DNA of 64,000 nucleotides from Motacilla alba alba. Its lineage: Eukaryota; Chordata; Aves; Passeriformes; Motacillidae. Below the pieces are notes generated by a model. The model saw nothing but the letters and a program-made list of their open reading frames with translations. It had not been told where the DNA came from and ran no database searches. The translations under genes and the position numbers were made by a program. The DNA is taken from assembly GCF_015832195.1 (NCBI RefSeq), contig NC_052018.1, positions 26,626,115-26,690,114 on the forward strand, given 5' to 3'. Shown here piece by piece: positions 24,936 to 37,936 of the stretch (positions within the stretch are counted from its first letter, which is position 1; each line of letters opens with the position of its first letter).

Positions 24936-26762
24936 CTTCTTTGCTGATTATAGTTCTATAGTCTTGGGTATTTCTGAACAATTTTAGTAAAGATTTATTT
25001 CTTTTAATTTACAGCCACAAAGCAGATATCTAAGCACAAGGGAAATGCTCTCTAGAGGTGATATAGAAAGAGTTCTCCTAGTCCACATATATCCTGACCA
25101 TGGTGTAATGAATGCACAAATTTTGATAATAATTGTTTTTTCATGTTTGTCAGGAGAGGTATGATGTAAAAAACACCTATGGAAAATGAAAGACGAGTGG
25201 CAGACCATGAAACTTTTTTCTTTCTTGATTGAAGTAACAGATTTGTCTTACCCCATTGACATTTAATTTTGCAAAAAATGCCAAAAGTCACTAAGTAAAT
25301 TATCCTCAAGAAGAATTGTCCTAAACCTAAAGTTTGAAGTGACTCTTTATCTGTTTTGATACATCAGTATCTATTAATGTTTAGTATCTGCCTACCGTGA
25401 TTTTTGAAATACATGATTTTTCTTAAACGGTAGCTTTTATCCATAAACTGGTTTTACTGGTTTGTTCCATTTTGCCAAGCTCAAAGTCCTATTTTTCAAA
25501 TTGAAAAATATAAAATATTCTAAAACTGAAATCAAAGCCTAACTCCCTTATAACCCAGTTTAAAACTGCTCTGTTGTATTTTCTTTTTCAACAAATAAGT
25601 AATTATTTGATAACCTGAAACTGTTTAAATGTGTGTTTTTCTCTCCTAACCCTAAATCATATTCTGTTGATTAAGGTGGTCTCACAGAAAAGGGGAAAAT
25701 GGCCCCAGATCCTGCTATATTAGAATTTTTTTTTTTTGCCTCCCACATAAGTAGGAAAAAAAATCCCAACATTGCTTTTATGAGGGAATTAAAATATCCA
25801 CTACCATATACTGTAAAAGTCTTTCTATCATTCATTGGAAATGGTATAAAAGCATTCTCTAAGATGGTCCCCTAAGAAAAGATAGCTGAAAAAATTCCTG
25901 GTTTGGCAATCTGTGTAGGTGAAAGCTATGCAGTGTTACCCATTTGGCCAGTCCCTGAAAGGTGGCAGAAGCAAGTCAGTGGCATAAGTTCACACGGTAC
26001 ATGATCATGCCTCTGCAAAGCCGAAGAAGTTGCTTCTACCTGAGTGAAAGAATTTTACATTAAGTAAGCCCCTTTTTTGTATTAGACATTACTGCCTCAG
26101 ATAATGGAGAGAACCATTGGTACTCACCTTGCAGGACTGTGGGGAAAATCCATGCCTTAAAAATTGCAGGGCTCTGAGTCCAACACATAAATAGTTGCTT
26201 GCCTCAATTTCCAGGATAACACACTGTGTTCAGGACCTATGAGAAGATGCTTAGTCTTAACAGATGGACAATGCAAAATAAGAGGGTGGAAAATTTACAG
26301 ATGGCACAGAAATATTCTGAGGAATGAAGCCAATATTTTCAAGTGCAAATTCTCAGAAACCATGCACACAGTAAAGGAAGCACCTTCTATGAAGGAAGCT
26401 GCTCAGAAGTGTTGACTCTACCAATGTAGACTGCCCTCTGGTTATTTATTTCAGATTTAATTTTAGTTTCCAGACTTAAGTGAGCATTCAAGCTTGAAAA
26501 CGTTTGTCCGTTGCTCACTTTAATGCTCCCAACTAGGAGTAAGGTAGGTAAAGCAAGTCATGCCATGACTATGAGTCAGTCAGCCTGACTCCCAGGTATC
26601 AAGATCATTTTCATTATCTAAAGAACTATTAGAGCATCCAGCACTTGTTACTCATAGGCATCAACTCATCATTTTGGACAAAAATTTGTTCCAGGAGAAC
26701 AGCAAACATGACAGTCTGTGTTGAAATAGAAAACACCTTACTGAAAGATTCTCTTTCCCTTC

Positions 26763-26788
26763 TTTTTTTTTTTTTTTTTTTTTTTTTT
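26763..26788. repeat. T homopolymer, 26 bp
   Basis: An uninterrupted T run followed by T-rich sequence to about 26845. It may be the poly(A) tail of an old antisense retroposed sequence, but no body is recognisable. Confidence 0.9.
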
Positions 26789-29700
26789 GCTCTAGTTTAT
26801 TTTTTTCCATTTTTCTCATTCTATTTTTTATCTCATTTAACCTCCTGTTGAAATTGTATTCCCAAATAAGTCTCCTATTTCTCTAATCCTCACTCAGTAA
26901 CTCCTACAAGGGTGTAAATAAGGCTTTGGAATCAGTGTACTGAAATTCTGATTGACAAGTGAATGGAAAAAGTGCATTCAGATTTCTAAAGGTGGTATTT
27001 CCTACCTCTGACTGACAGAATGAGTTCAGGACAGATGATTTTAACTTCCTCTCATTTTTTTTTTCTTCTTTTAACCTAGCCCAGATCTTTGTTTTTACTC
27101 AATGCCTCACAGGACTAAAATTTCTCATTTCTCTTCTTTTCCTCCTCCTGTTCTCTTTCTCACTGATGTCTTCACAACCTTATCCTTCAGCTTTCCTTTT
27201 TTTCCTCTTTAAGAAAAATATCACTTTAACTCACACTATTTCTTCATGATTTTTATTCATATTTAAGAAACAAAGCACTCTGATTGTGCAAGGAAGGACT
27301 TCTTAAAGTTACATAGTGTCTCACAATTTTAAAAATTGATGACAAAGAATCATACAGTATTTCACTAAGTTTATGTAGTTCACAACATAATGTTATGCAT
27401 TTCAGAATATTTATCAAAGCATCTGGTTATATGAACACAATGAGTGGACATATACCCATATGGAAGGATGGGCATGTATGCATATCTGTGAATAAATATT
27501 ATAATTTCAAAAACAAGAATATGAATGTAAAATGCAAATCTGTCATAAAAACACATGAAGGCCCCAAATGACTGAACTTTTACTTTCCAAAAAGCAGCTG
27601 GTTTATGATTAATTTCTGCATTTATTACAATAAAAGAGAGTGGTTATTAATTTCTACCTGTAGATTAATGCCTTTGAGTCGTCTTTTTCTGCATACGTCA
27701 TATGGCAGCACATTATTTTTTTAAAAAAGAAGACAAAGGTATGAATATCAAGAAGATGTCAATATTTTACCAAATTTGGAACTGTTTTGTTATTGCTGAG
27801 GGTAAATTCCATGTACTTTCAGCAGAATATGTCCTGCAGAGTTATGGATTCAGTCCCAGTATTTCCAGTGTCTCACCACGACAGAGGATAGTGCACTTGT
27901 AAATAAAGCCATCTAATTAAACCCAAGACATTTCTTAAAGCCAATTTGAAGGGCACTTAATTTTCTATGCCAAAACGTTATGAACACATGATCCTTGAAA
28001 TGAATTCCAAAAGTAAATTTGGAGGCAGACAATCATATCTTTTTTTGGAAGGAACAAATTTTTTCTAAATGCAGTATCTTCTATTTTAAAGCCTTTGACA
28101 GCATGTTTAGAATAACTGCATGTTAGACAGCTGTTTAAAGGAGAAAGAGAAAACAGCAGTGTGTAATTCAGAAAGGAACCAGAATACCGCTGACTTTGGA
28201 AATCCAGAGAAGAAAGCCCCTCTTCCCAACCAAGCTTTGCCTCATTCATGATTGCTACACAGCAGCAGTACTCTTTCTCCTGGGCAGTAAAACAGACTTT
28301 ATAGAACAGTTGGTTGAACTGCCATTTTCACCTTACCCTAGCTTATGATGAAGAAAGAACAGTTTATTTGAAACAACTTCCTGTGTTGTTTTTCTCAATC
28401 ATCTGTGGGTCTTGGGCAAGCAAACTGGAGGATGGCTTTAGAAAATGCCATTATAGCACAGACAGAACATGCATTCTCTTGATGGAAGAATCGCAAGAGA
28501 AGCAGCAGAGCTGACATGTGAAACACATTGGTTATTAAACCACACTTCAGGGAGTGTAACAGAAGTGGATTTCCTAGCCATTCTTTAGCTAATAAAGATG
28601 AACTGCAGTACCTACTGTACCTAGTAACTCTCCTGGAAAGTTTATTATTGAGATGATATAGAAAACAATCCCATTTGCTGATAGCTTTTGAGATCACTTT
28701 CATTTTCATGCAGAGAGAAAAGAGAAAAAAGTAGATTTTTTTTCCCCAATGAAATTCTGTTGAAAAAACCCTTTAAATTTCAAGAACTCAAGTGTGATCA
28801 CTAGTAATAATTAGAGAGCCCTGCCATACTATTAAATTCTGCTGAATATTTCTGAAAATCTACACATCTGAGAAGTATTTCAGCCATAGTAAACTGGATA
28901 TTTGAAGATCTTTTCATTTTAGTGAAAGTATTTCTTGTTATAATGTGGAAAAATAATGTAAATGCTACCACTCCTCTCCTGCAACAGTGCAACTGCTTCA
29001 GTAACATGAATCCTATTTTGCAACTTCTCTAAGAAATTAGTTAAAAGGAATAGGAGACAAATGCAATGGAAAACAGAGATATTCTGTGATCCTCATTCTT
29101 CATGGGTTAATTCAGACCTCCTGTTTTCAGAAATTATAAAAAATTTATTTGACATTATTTTTATTATTTGCTATCACTTTTGCACTGATGTTCTTTTGCA
29201 GAAATTAAAATATTTTGGACTTGTACTGATGTAATTTGAGGCAGAATGAAGCCCTAGAATCAGAGGGAGGGCAAGTGGCTGAGATAACCATGGCCAATAC
29301 TTTCCAGTAGAAGTTGGATCAGATAATTTTAACTTGCCAGTTAAAATGTGTTTAAACAACACCAGTTGTTTAGGATGACAGTTTCCATACTAAAAATCTA
29401 GCTGAGTCTGAAACCTTTTAGAAAAAAATAGCAATAATACTTTGGTTATTTGCAAGAAAGAAATAAGAAAATCCAGATTGTTTTCTACATAATTAGAAAA
29501 AAAATCGGAGGTCTTTTCTTGCCAATATTTTAGTCCCATCTCACTCTTCTTGTCTTCTTCTCTTCCTGACTTTATGACATGGTTTTGAACTTGTGCAAGA
29601 TATGGACATTTAAAGGCTGAACCTGTCATTGTCCCTGTGAAATATCATATTAAACAGCTACACTATAAAGTGCCACTGACACACACCCAGAGAGACCTGC

Positions 29701-32700
29701 AAAAGAGAAGTCAAAATCCTTAGAAATTCCATACTCACTGAACACATTTAAGCTATACAAGACTTGTAGTGATGAGTAACCTGTTCCTATACCATATTCA
29801 CAAAGTGAATGATTTAACACACACATTTAGATTTTTTTTTCATTTTCCTGGCTGTCTCAGCTGCTCTGCCTGGGATAAGAAGTGAAAACTGCAACCATAT
29901 AACCTGTTTTTTTAAAGTATTAAGCACTCACACTGTAACACTGGTTAGAGGAACCTCTGCTCTAGACACATGGCTTACTAAAAATACTACCTTATTTGAA
30001 AAATGAGGCCTCAGTCTTCTTGGTTAGATACATGAAATTAATGGATCCCTTTGACCTTAACCTCTCCATACTTCAGCTTTCTTCACATCAGATAAGGATA
30101 AAATATTCCATCGTTTCACATGACATAAAGTAATAAATCAACGCATTTTGTGGTGCTTCCAGATGCAAGTGATACATCTCATAGAAAAATCTGTGAGAAA
30201 GGCAATGATTCAGAGAAGAATTTCAATAGTATGCACTGTCAGCTGTTATGAATTAGGTAATATTTTAAATATGTGCTTCTGTGTCATAATACATAAGCAT
30301 TGCAATGCCAAATAAAGACTGTCAATGCATTTTTCATTCTGGCACTTACAAACTTTTTAGTGCTTGGTTTCTCAGCCTTACTCACATTTTTATGTTTGTG
30401 CATATGCCTGTAGTCTTTAGAACAGTGGATTTTGCTTTTGCAGCACTTTAAGTCTGTAGTTAATGTCAAGTTCTACAGACGCTGGACGGAAAGGGACTTA
30501 TTTCTGAGTGCTAAAATAGTTTTTTTTTCTTGTAATTGTTATTAATCACTACTGAGAGTATTTTGCATTTACAGTTTTTCTCACTGTATGACCTGCCTTG
30601 CATGTTTGCAACTCCTGTGTGAGCTAAAGAGACATTGAAGAGGTAATGTCCCTTAGTGTTCTGCAACCTAATCTTTCAGTTGCTGACCATCAGGAAAAAT
30701 AAATTATCAATACTCTAATGGAGAAAGTATTCACTCTCACTACAGGCTATGAAATCACACAAATGAACAGCAGAACACATAACAATTTATCATTTCTTGC
30801 CCTTTCACCTCTAAAGGACATTTTTACTGCCCAATTTGTTTTAGCATCACTTGACTTTGAAGGTTAGAAATTTTTGTCTGCTCTACATGGCCTCAGACTT
30901 CATAGCATTTTTAACTGTTGCCAGCTAAAATCAGCCATATAAGTATGTCCTTGATGTTAAATCCAGAGATGTGAATAGAGTTAGCAGGAATGTGACTGGA
31001 AGTAGCAGGAATGTATTTCCAACTTTGTTTTGTCAATGGCTTACTTGTACAAAGGCTCTCAATTACTAAAGGAATAGATTAACCTCATAAGAAAGTGCCA
31101 TATTTACAAAAACAGTGTCCAAGCACAGTGTCCACAGCTTGATGCTTCAACTAGAATTGGAATACACTAGAAACAGCAGTATTCAATATCATAGATTTGA
31201 TAGAAAACTGTATATTCACTTCAATACCAGAGCTAAAGCCAGCACAGAGAAACACTAACAGTAATAGATGCTGAGGCAAATTTTGCACATTGTCAGAAGA
31301 ACTTTTGTTTTATTTGTATGCTGTTCAAGCAGGCAGATTTCTAGAAACAGCCTTTTTAAAAGTGCATAGCCAAAAAGACTGAGTTTCGGCATAATAACAG
31401 CAAGTAGGTCACCAAGAAAACAGCAACACAACAAAAATAAAACAGAAATAATCCTGAAGAGGAAACCTACACATAAAAAAAAACCTCAACAAACAAACAA
31501 ACAAACTAAAAAACCTCACTCAGGGATCTAGCTGAAACAATCATTTAAATCCTAATGAAAAAGAAAAAAACAGGTTAGACAAAATAATTTCTCTAAGAGA
31601 GGTCAGTATAAATCCAGATCAAGAAAGATTAAAATAGAAACAGGAGAAGTTCACCATAGCAAATCACTTTTACAAAGCAAAAGTCCTTCATCTCAGTGTT
31701 AAATTAGAGACAAACTAAAAGCATGCAGAGAAAATCATATAAAGAATAACTGCAACCTTTGGTGTAATAAATGAAAATTAAGCCTGGAATACTCTCCATA
31801 TTTTAGCAAATGTAAAGATCAAACACATAAAGAGAAAATAAAACTTTTGATGAATCCTGTACATTAGAAATATCCCAAAATCCCAGACAGAAACAGAGTC
31901 CTGTGTACCAAGAAACTATTCTAAGCAATGCATTATGAGCAAGATACAGACCGTACTTGTTTTATTCGCTGGAACTTTTCCATAACAAAAATGATGGGCT
32001 TTTTCAATAGATTTACTTTCCTGCTACAAATTTATCCATAATGAAGGTCACACAAATTATGGGTGTTAGGATAGCATACAAATACATGTGTATATGTATT
32101 AATTAGACATAGTAAGTTTCTAGGGAACAAATAAAACACCACAACAAATGAACAGCTTTTAAATATTACATCCTAATCTTGCAAGAAGTTAAATTCAATT
32201 GACTGTGCACAGCATCATGGTTCCCATGTTATATCAATAATGCCAATGTTTTAAACATTCCTACAAAATACATAGAAAGTAATCACATTACAGTTAGAAA
32301 AGAATTTGCATCACACATTTCAAACACCAAAACAAAAATGTTGTAATTTGTCTCCTTCTAAATGCTTCATCACAATTTGCAAAAGACAAAAGGAGCTTTA
32401 AAAATACATTGAAAGATAACAGAAACGTGCCATCAGCATTGTTCTCCATAAATTCCCTGTAAATACCAACCAGCCAAATGTGCTGTTGCAGACCTGACTT
32501 GATCACTTGATCATTTCTAATCTGCCTGTACTTTTCCAAACCTTCCTCCAGAGATACAAATGGTTTCATTTTGTCAGAACATTATCCAAAAACTATTCCT
32601 CCTTTAAATTTTTCTATTTGGTATCTAATAAGATAACGATCATGATTCCATCAAGAGTAAAAATGCTTGCTACCCTAAATAGCTGCCATCTTATGACTTC

Positions 32701-35700
32701 AGTTAATGAGAAGGTCCCTTAATATGGTATAGAATTAACAGAAGGCATGTAAGTGATAACAAATGTAAACAGCACTGGACCAACTCAGCTCATGGCATAA
32801 CAAATACTTGTAGGATGTACCTCTAACATGAACTTCAGAAACAGACTCCCTAAAAGGTTCCTGCCTATTCTTCTCCTTTTCTAAAAAATAATTTTCTATT
32901 TACATCCTACTGACTGAAATTCCAAAGCCCTGTCTCAGTAAGCTCTGACCTCAGGAGAAAACCTTCACTGCAGAAAGTTTCCCTTGAGTCTTCCAAATTA
33001 ATTCAGGGGCATATCATGGATAGTCTACTCTTCCAGTTACTCAATGATTTATTGAAATTATGCTGGTCTTAAAATATATCAGTATTTTCTTCTCCCTCAG
33101 CATACAAATTATTCAGCCTTATCTAGGGGCATGGAGACCTTACTTAGGAGTAAGGAAGAGGAATACAACACATATACAAGCACTGGGATGTGAAAGATAA
33201 CTTTAAGCTAACTTGGGCAAGTTCACAAGCCGTCAGTACTTCACTTCACTGTCCCAAAGGCCAGTACTAAGACTTTCATTTGATTATGGACATTGGCTTG
33301 AAAGAGCAGTTATAGTTGGATTCTAGGCTTTTCCAGTCTGTTAGTTTTCCACTAACAAAGGTTTAGGAGGTCTTTGCTACAGATTGCTCACCTACATTAG
33401 CATTTAAGCAGGGAAAGGATATAAATACATGCAAAAAATTGCTGAGCTTTTGGAATGCACTCTGCTTTTGTAGCTTTAGAATGTTAAATAAGTGACTCGA
33501 TTTCCTTTTACCAAAGTAGACAGTTTAGTTTCAACACGGCATTTTTACACACATAAACAGTTGTTCTAGTACAATCTCATGGATTAAAAAATTCTCAATA
33601 AAGAAGTTTGCTAAATTACTAATTAATCTAGCCTATTCCTCTATTAATGCAATATTAGCAATATTAACCAAAGAAATATTTATTTAAATATGTATTGGAA
33701 CAAAACCAGCTCTCTGTGAACATCAATACTTGTTAATTTGTATAATTTACTTGCAATTAGCAGATAGCAACATCATTGGCTTGTTTTGTAATTATATGAG
33801 AATAAAAGTTTACTTAATCCTCATGGATATCCAAAAGGAAGTTTACCCACTTTTTTTTTAACTTCATGTTTTATGATACTTTTCCATTATTTCTCTTGAC
33901 AATCTGCACAGCTGAATTGAATCCCTCTTTGCCTTTCTCATCTCAGGTCTCCAAATCACTAGACAGTGACAAAAGGTGATTGTCAATTATTAATAGGGAA
34001 TTGTCTGTACTTGTTTTACATTTTACAAGTGCTGCATAAGTTGCATTAATCTTAAATGGCATTTTGCAGAAATTGAGAAGCTATCATTTTTGTAACTATA
34101 TTTTCCCAGTCATAACCATGGAAGAATTAAAAAACAGTAATTAGTCTCGTGCTGATTCACTCCTCATTGCTTCTGAAGACACTTGTGTTAAATCAGTAAA
34201 ACATAGGTTTTAAAGGTATTTTAATCATTAACTGAGCAGTAATGCATTGATTTTAATTCCAGTTCAAAAAGTTTGCAAATCAAAACGGCAAACACCTTTT
34301 TCCATAATTTTAAGAAGAGAATAAAACAGGTTGTAATGTTATTTTGTTGCTATATTCAAATGAGAGACAGTATCTTGCCAAATGTGAAGAGTTTTCACTG
34401 AATCAAAAAGCTTCTTCTGTAGAAAACATAAACTTATATATTTTAAATACTGTTCTGCAAAGTCTCTTTAGCAAAAGTGGGTTGCAGCTGTCTGTTCTAG
34501 TAATAGAATCTAATAGTTTGGTAGGAGCTCAAACTAGTGCTAAGTCAATCTTCTCCTGTCAACTATTTCTACTGCATTTTATCCTAGTTCATCCAAAACA
34601 CATGAAAAAAGCTTTTTGCTTTTTTTTTTTTTAATTCTTCTTCTTCTTTCAAGTCAGTATTTGCCAGGAAATAATTCCAGGCCAAATTGCTCCAAGCCAA
34701 ACACCATAGCTCTTAGTGGCAAATAGGCTAGAGAAGATTTTTCTAAGAATTTTCTTCTATGAAGTTTCAGAATGGTATCTCTCTTTGCAAAGAGCAAATA
34801 AGACTAGAAAATTTAGGATCTCCACTCCTTTGTGCAGTGTCTTTTTTAACCTACAACAAAAGAAAGGAGAAAAAACAGAAAAATAATGTCTGAGATTGTT
34901 ATTTGCAAGCATATGCAGACCTGCTAGAACTGCACTGAATTTTCTACCAGTGCAAGTTTTTTGGAAGGCCTATTTTTTTCCCTTAATGAATCTAACCATC
35001 TCACCCATGTCTCTTCCCTCTTCTTAAAATAACTCAGTATTGTAACAACCACCTTCTGACACTCTGGTAAATGGCCTATCAACTAATTCCATAGAGTTAA
35101 AATTAGAGGCCAAAAATCTTTACTCATCTTGGCCAAAAAAAAAAAAAAAAGCACAGATTTTCAATGTAACTTTGTTTATTTTTATATGTAAGAAGGCATA
35201 AATTACATGAAGCTGAGCCTGTGTCTGTGAGACTTCAGTCCCCAAAATACGAGCAGCACTACAATCATAGAAACAGGAGTCTGTAGAGGCCATCCCAATT
35301 TAGCTGAAGTATTGCTCTCCTGACTCTGTCATCCCATAAACACAAAGCTCTTCCTATTCTCAGCTCCCACTTGCAGTTTATAAATAGCTGTGTTGCGTTG
35401 TGCAAAAACAGGTTGCAAACAACATGAAAGGAGTCAGCAGTTGGAAACAGCCTACTTTTTTCCTGGGGTCTAATTGCTGTTTGTACTGCTGCAATGACCA
35501 GAGTCAAAGCACTTCAGTGTCCTGTATGCTTTATAAATGAACTATGTCCTTTCCCTCTTCTACAGGATTTTGTGTCATTAAATTGGTGGCCCTTAATATA
35601 AGTTAATCATAGAGCAGTTGAAATTAAAAATAATTTTCCTTATTTTTTCTCCATACTACCACTCCCTCATGATTCTTCAGGCAACATTTCTGACTGGCAC

Positions 35701-37892
35701 AGAGACTGGAAGTGAACGTTTGGTGGGATGAAGGCAAAGGAGTACATGTTGTCACTACAGCAATTAGGAGGGGGCCACTCAATGGGCCCAGTGGCAGCAA
35801 GAGTACAAAGAGGACTTACCAGTTACAGGCACTGGCACACAGCCCATGTTGTCTGGGCTGCCTGAGGAAGGGCGTTTTCAAATTGGACTTTGTCTGGCCA
35901 AGACTTGTGGGACAAAGAGCAATTTGTATAGGAAGCAATGATATCAAAAATCCCCATAGCGAAATGCTAGACTTCTGCCAGTCAGTGTATTCAGAGCATT
36001 GGGAACTTTTAAAATGGTTAAGTTTCCCCTTGCAAGGGAACTGCCCTACACATGTACTCCTTTGCTTTTATTTTTTCACAGAGATGTTATTAACCTTGCA
36101 AAAATCCAGTAAGCCTCTAGTCATACAGTTCTTTTCCCAGAAGTTCAACCAGGTCTGCTCTTAAGACTGAACAGCACCTGTTTTTCCAATAGTTGGCTCC
36201 TGTGCCCTCCCTGTCCCTGGTATTTTCAAGTGGACACCTTTAGCCTAAAACCGCACTGCAACCTCTATTTAAAGAAGATCTGAAAAGACACCCAGTAAAA
36301 ATATTCAAACAGCTGGTTCCAGGAGCAGCTTTCAAAACTGAGGGTTTGGCAACCACATGACATATATAGCACATAGCAGCATGTAAGTGACTAAGAATGA
36401 CAAACACAATGTGATACCCTGCTGCCCAGACCATAAAACATCCTAGGATAGTGACATGTCTGAAACCCATCCTGTCCAGAAATGTTGTGTGTCATGCCAG
36501 ACAGACACTCCTGCCCCTCCACGATCCACAGCCATCAGTCTTTGCTTGAGAGTAGGCTGGAGCTGTATTTATTCCTTTCCTTCCACACTGCAGTGACATG
36601 GCTCCTGCAAAACTGCCTTGATGTTAACATTCTGCTAAAGGAGGGAATGTCTTAGGTTTAATATCTGCCTTCAGACTCATATACATAGTTCCTATTTTCT
36701 GGAGAATTTCCTAATTGACATGCTAATTGTAGGTGGTAAGTAATTCTTCCAGAAAGAATTCTAAGAATTCTAATAAGGTTCCAGAAAGAATATCTAAATA
36801 TTAAAAGGTAGGATTAGAGGTAATTAGGAACTTACAAACAAGTCAGCCAACTGCAATTCTTAGAAAAATATTGCAATAAACAAGCAAACAATATGAATGC
36901 CTTTAAGAGATAGCCTAAAAGTTTTTTAGAGAATCTCTGGCTTTAATCCAATTGAATCTCCTTCTAAACCAGGCAAAGATCATACATATTAACTTACAAA
37001 AAGTTTTTTGATACTTCCATAAGACTTTATTAGAAGCAATCATGTAAAAATATCTTGATGAAACTAAAGGAAAATGGGCACAAAAACGTTTGGGAAACCA
37101 TTTCAACTATTTGTTTTTTGATTAAAATTAATAGTTCATTTTCCAAAGGGAGAGATGATTGAATATAGAACCACAGATATTTTCCTTATACCAGTTTCTA
37201 CTCAGTAATGTGAATAAGTAAATTATCAAATAAAAAAGTAATTTATTAAAGTTGTACTTTATATTTGGCTTTGGTGAGTATACAAGCAGATTAAAAGGCA
37301 GAATCAGAATTTAGATGCTTGAAAAAATTGGAGGATAGCTCAAGATAAAAAAAAAGAAATAGAAGCAGACAAATGCAAAGTATTACTCTGTTTAGAGTTT
37401 ATGAAAAGTGCAACTGCAAGATGACTTGACAAAACTTCCTCAAAAAAAGAACCGGCAATTCACTGGGGTTCATCAATCAAAGTGAATCAACACTGTCTTA
37501 CCATTGTGAAAAAATAAGCCATACTGACATGCATAAACAACAGTATTGTAGATGCTATATTAGTAATATTTAACAAAATCAGTAAATGCATATTAAAAGA
37601 TCCATTTTAGCCTTTATAAGTTAAGGAAATATTTACTGAAAACCAAGACATTTATGCTGCATGTCTCTGTTTTATAACCAGATGACTAACTGCTACCAAG
37701 AGGAAGCTGGGCATTAGCATAGCCTTCTTTTACACTCTCTAGTTCAGAAGAATAACTTCGACAAAAAGTAAGTAAAAACAATTATTTAACTATTAAGTCA
37801 ATTTAGACTTTTTAAAAATTGTACTTGTGATTTACAAAGATCTTGATACAAAGATCTGAACTTATCACATACTTTGCCCAGTGAGCAGAAAA

Positions 37893-37936
37893 ACTGTTTA
37901 CATAAAGTTTACATAAAGTAAAACTGTTTACATAAA
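37893..37936. repeat. Three copies of GTTTACATAAA
   Basis: GTTTACATAAA occurs at 37896, 37907 and 37926, and the outer copies share ACTGTTTACATAAA. The core GTTTACA is the reverse complement of the forkhead (FOX) recognition core TGTAAAC, so this is a homotypic cluster of candidate FOX sites. The repeat is seen directly; binding is inference. Confidence 0.7.

Noticed and set aside
35712..36164. 150-codon plus-strand ORF
   Set aside because: It begins at a GTG, with the first in-frame ATG far inside, and shows no recognisable domain or splice structure.
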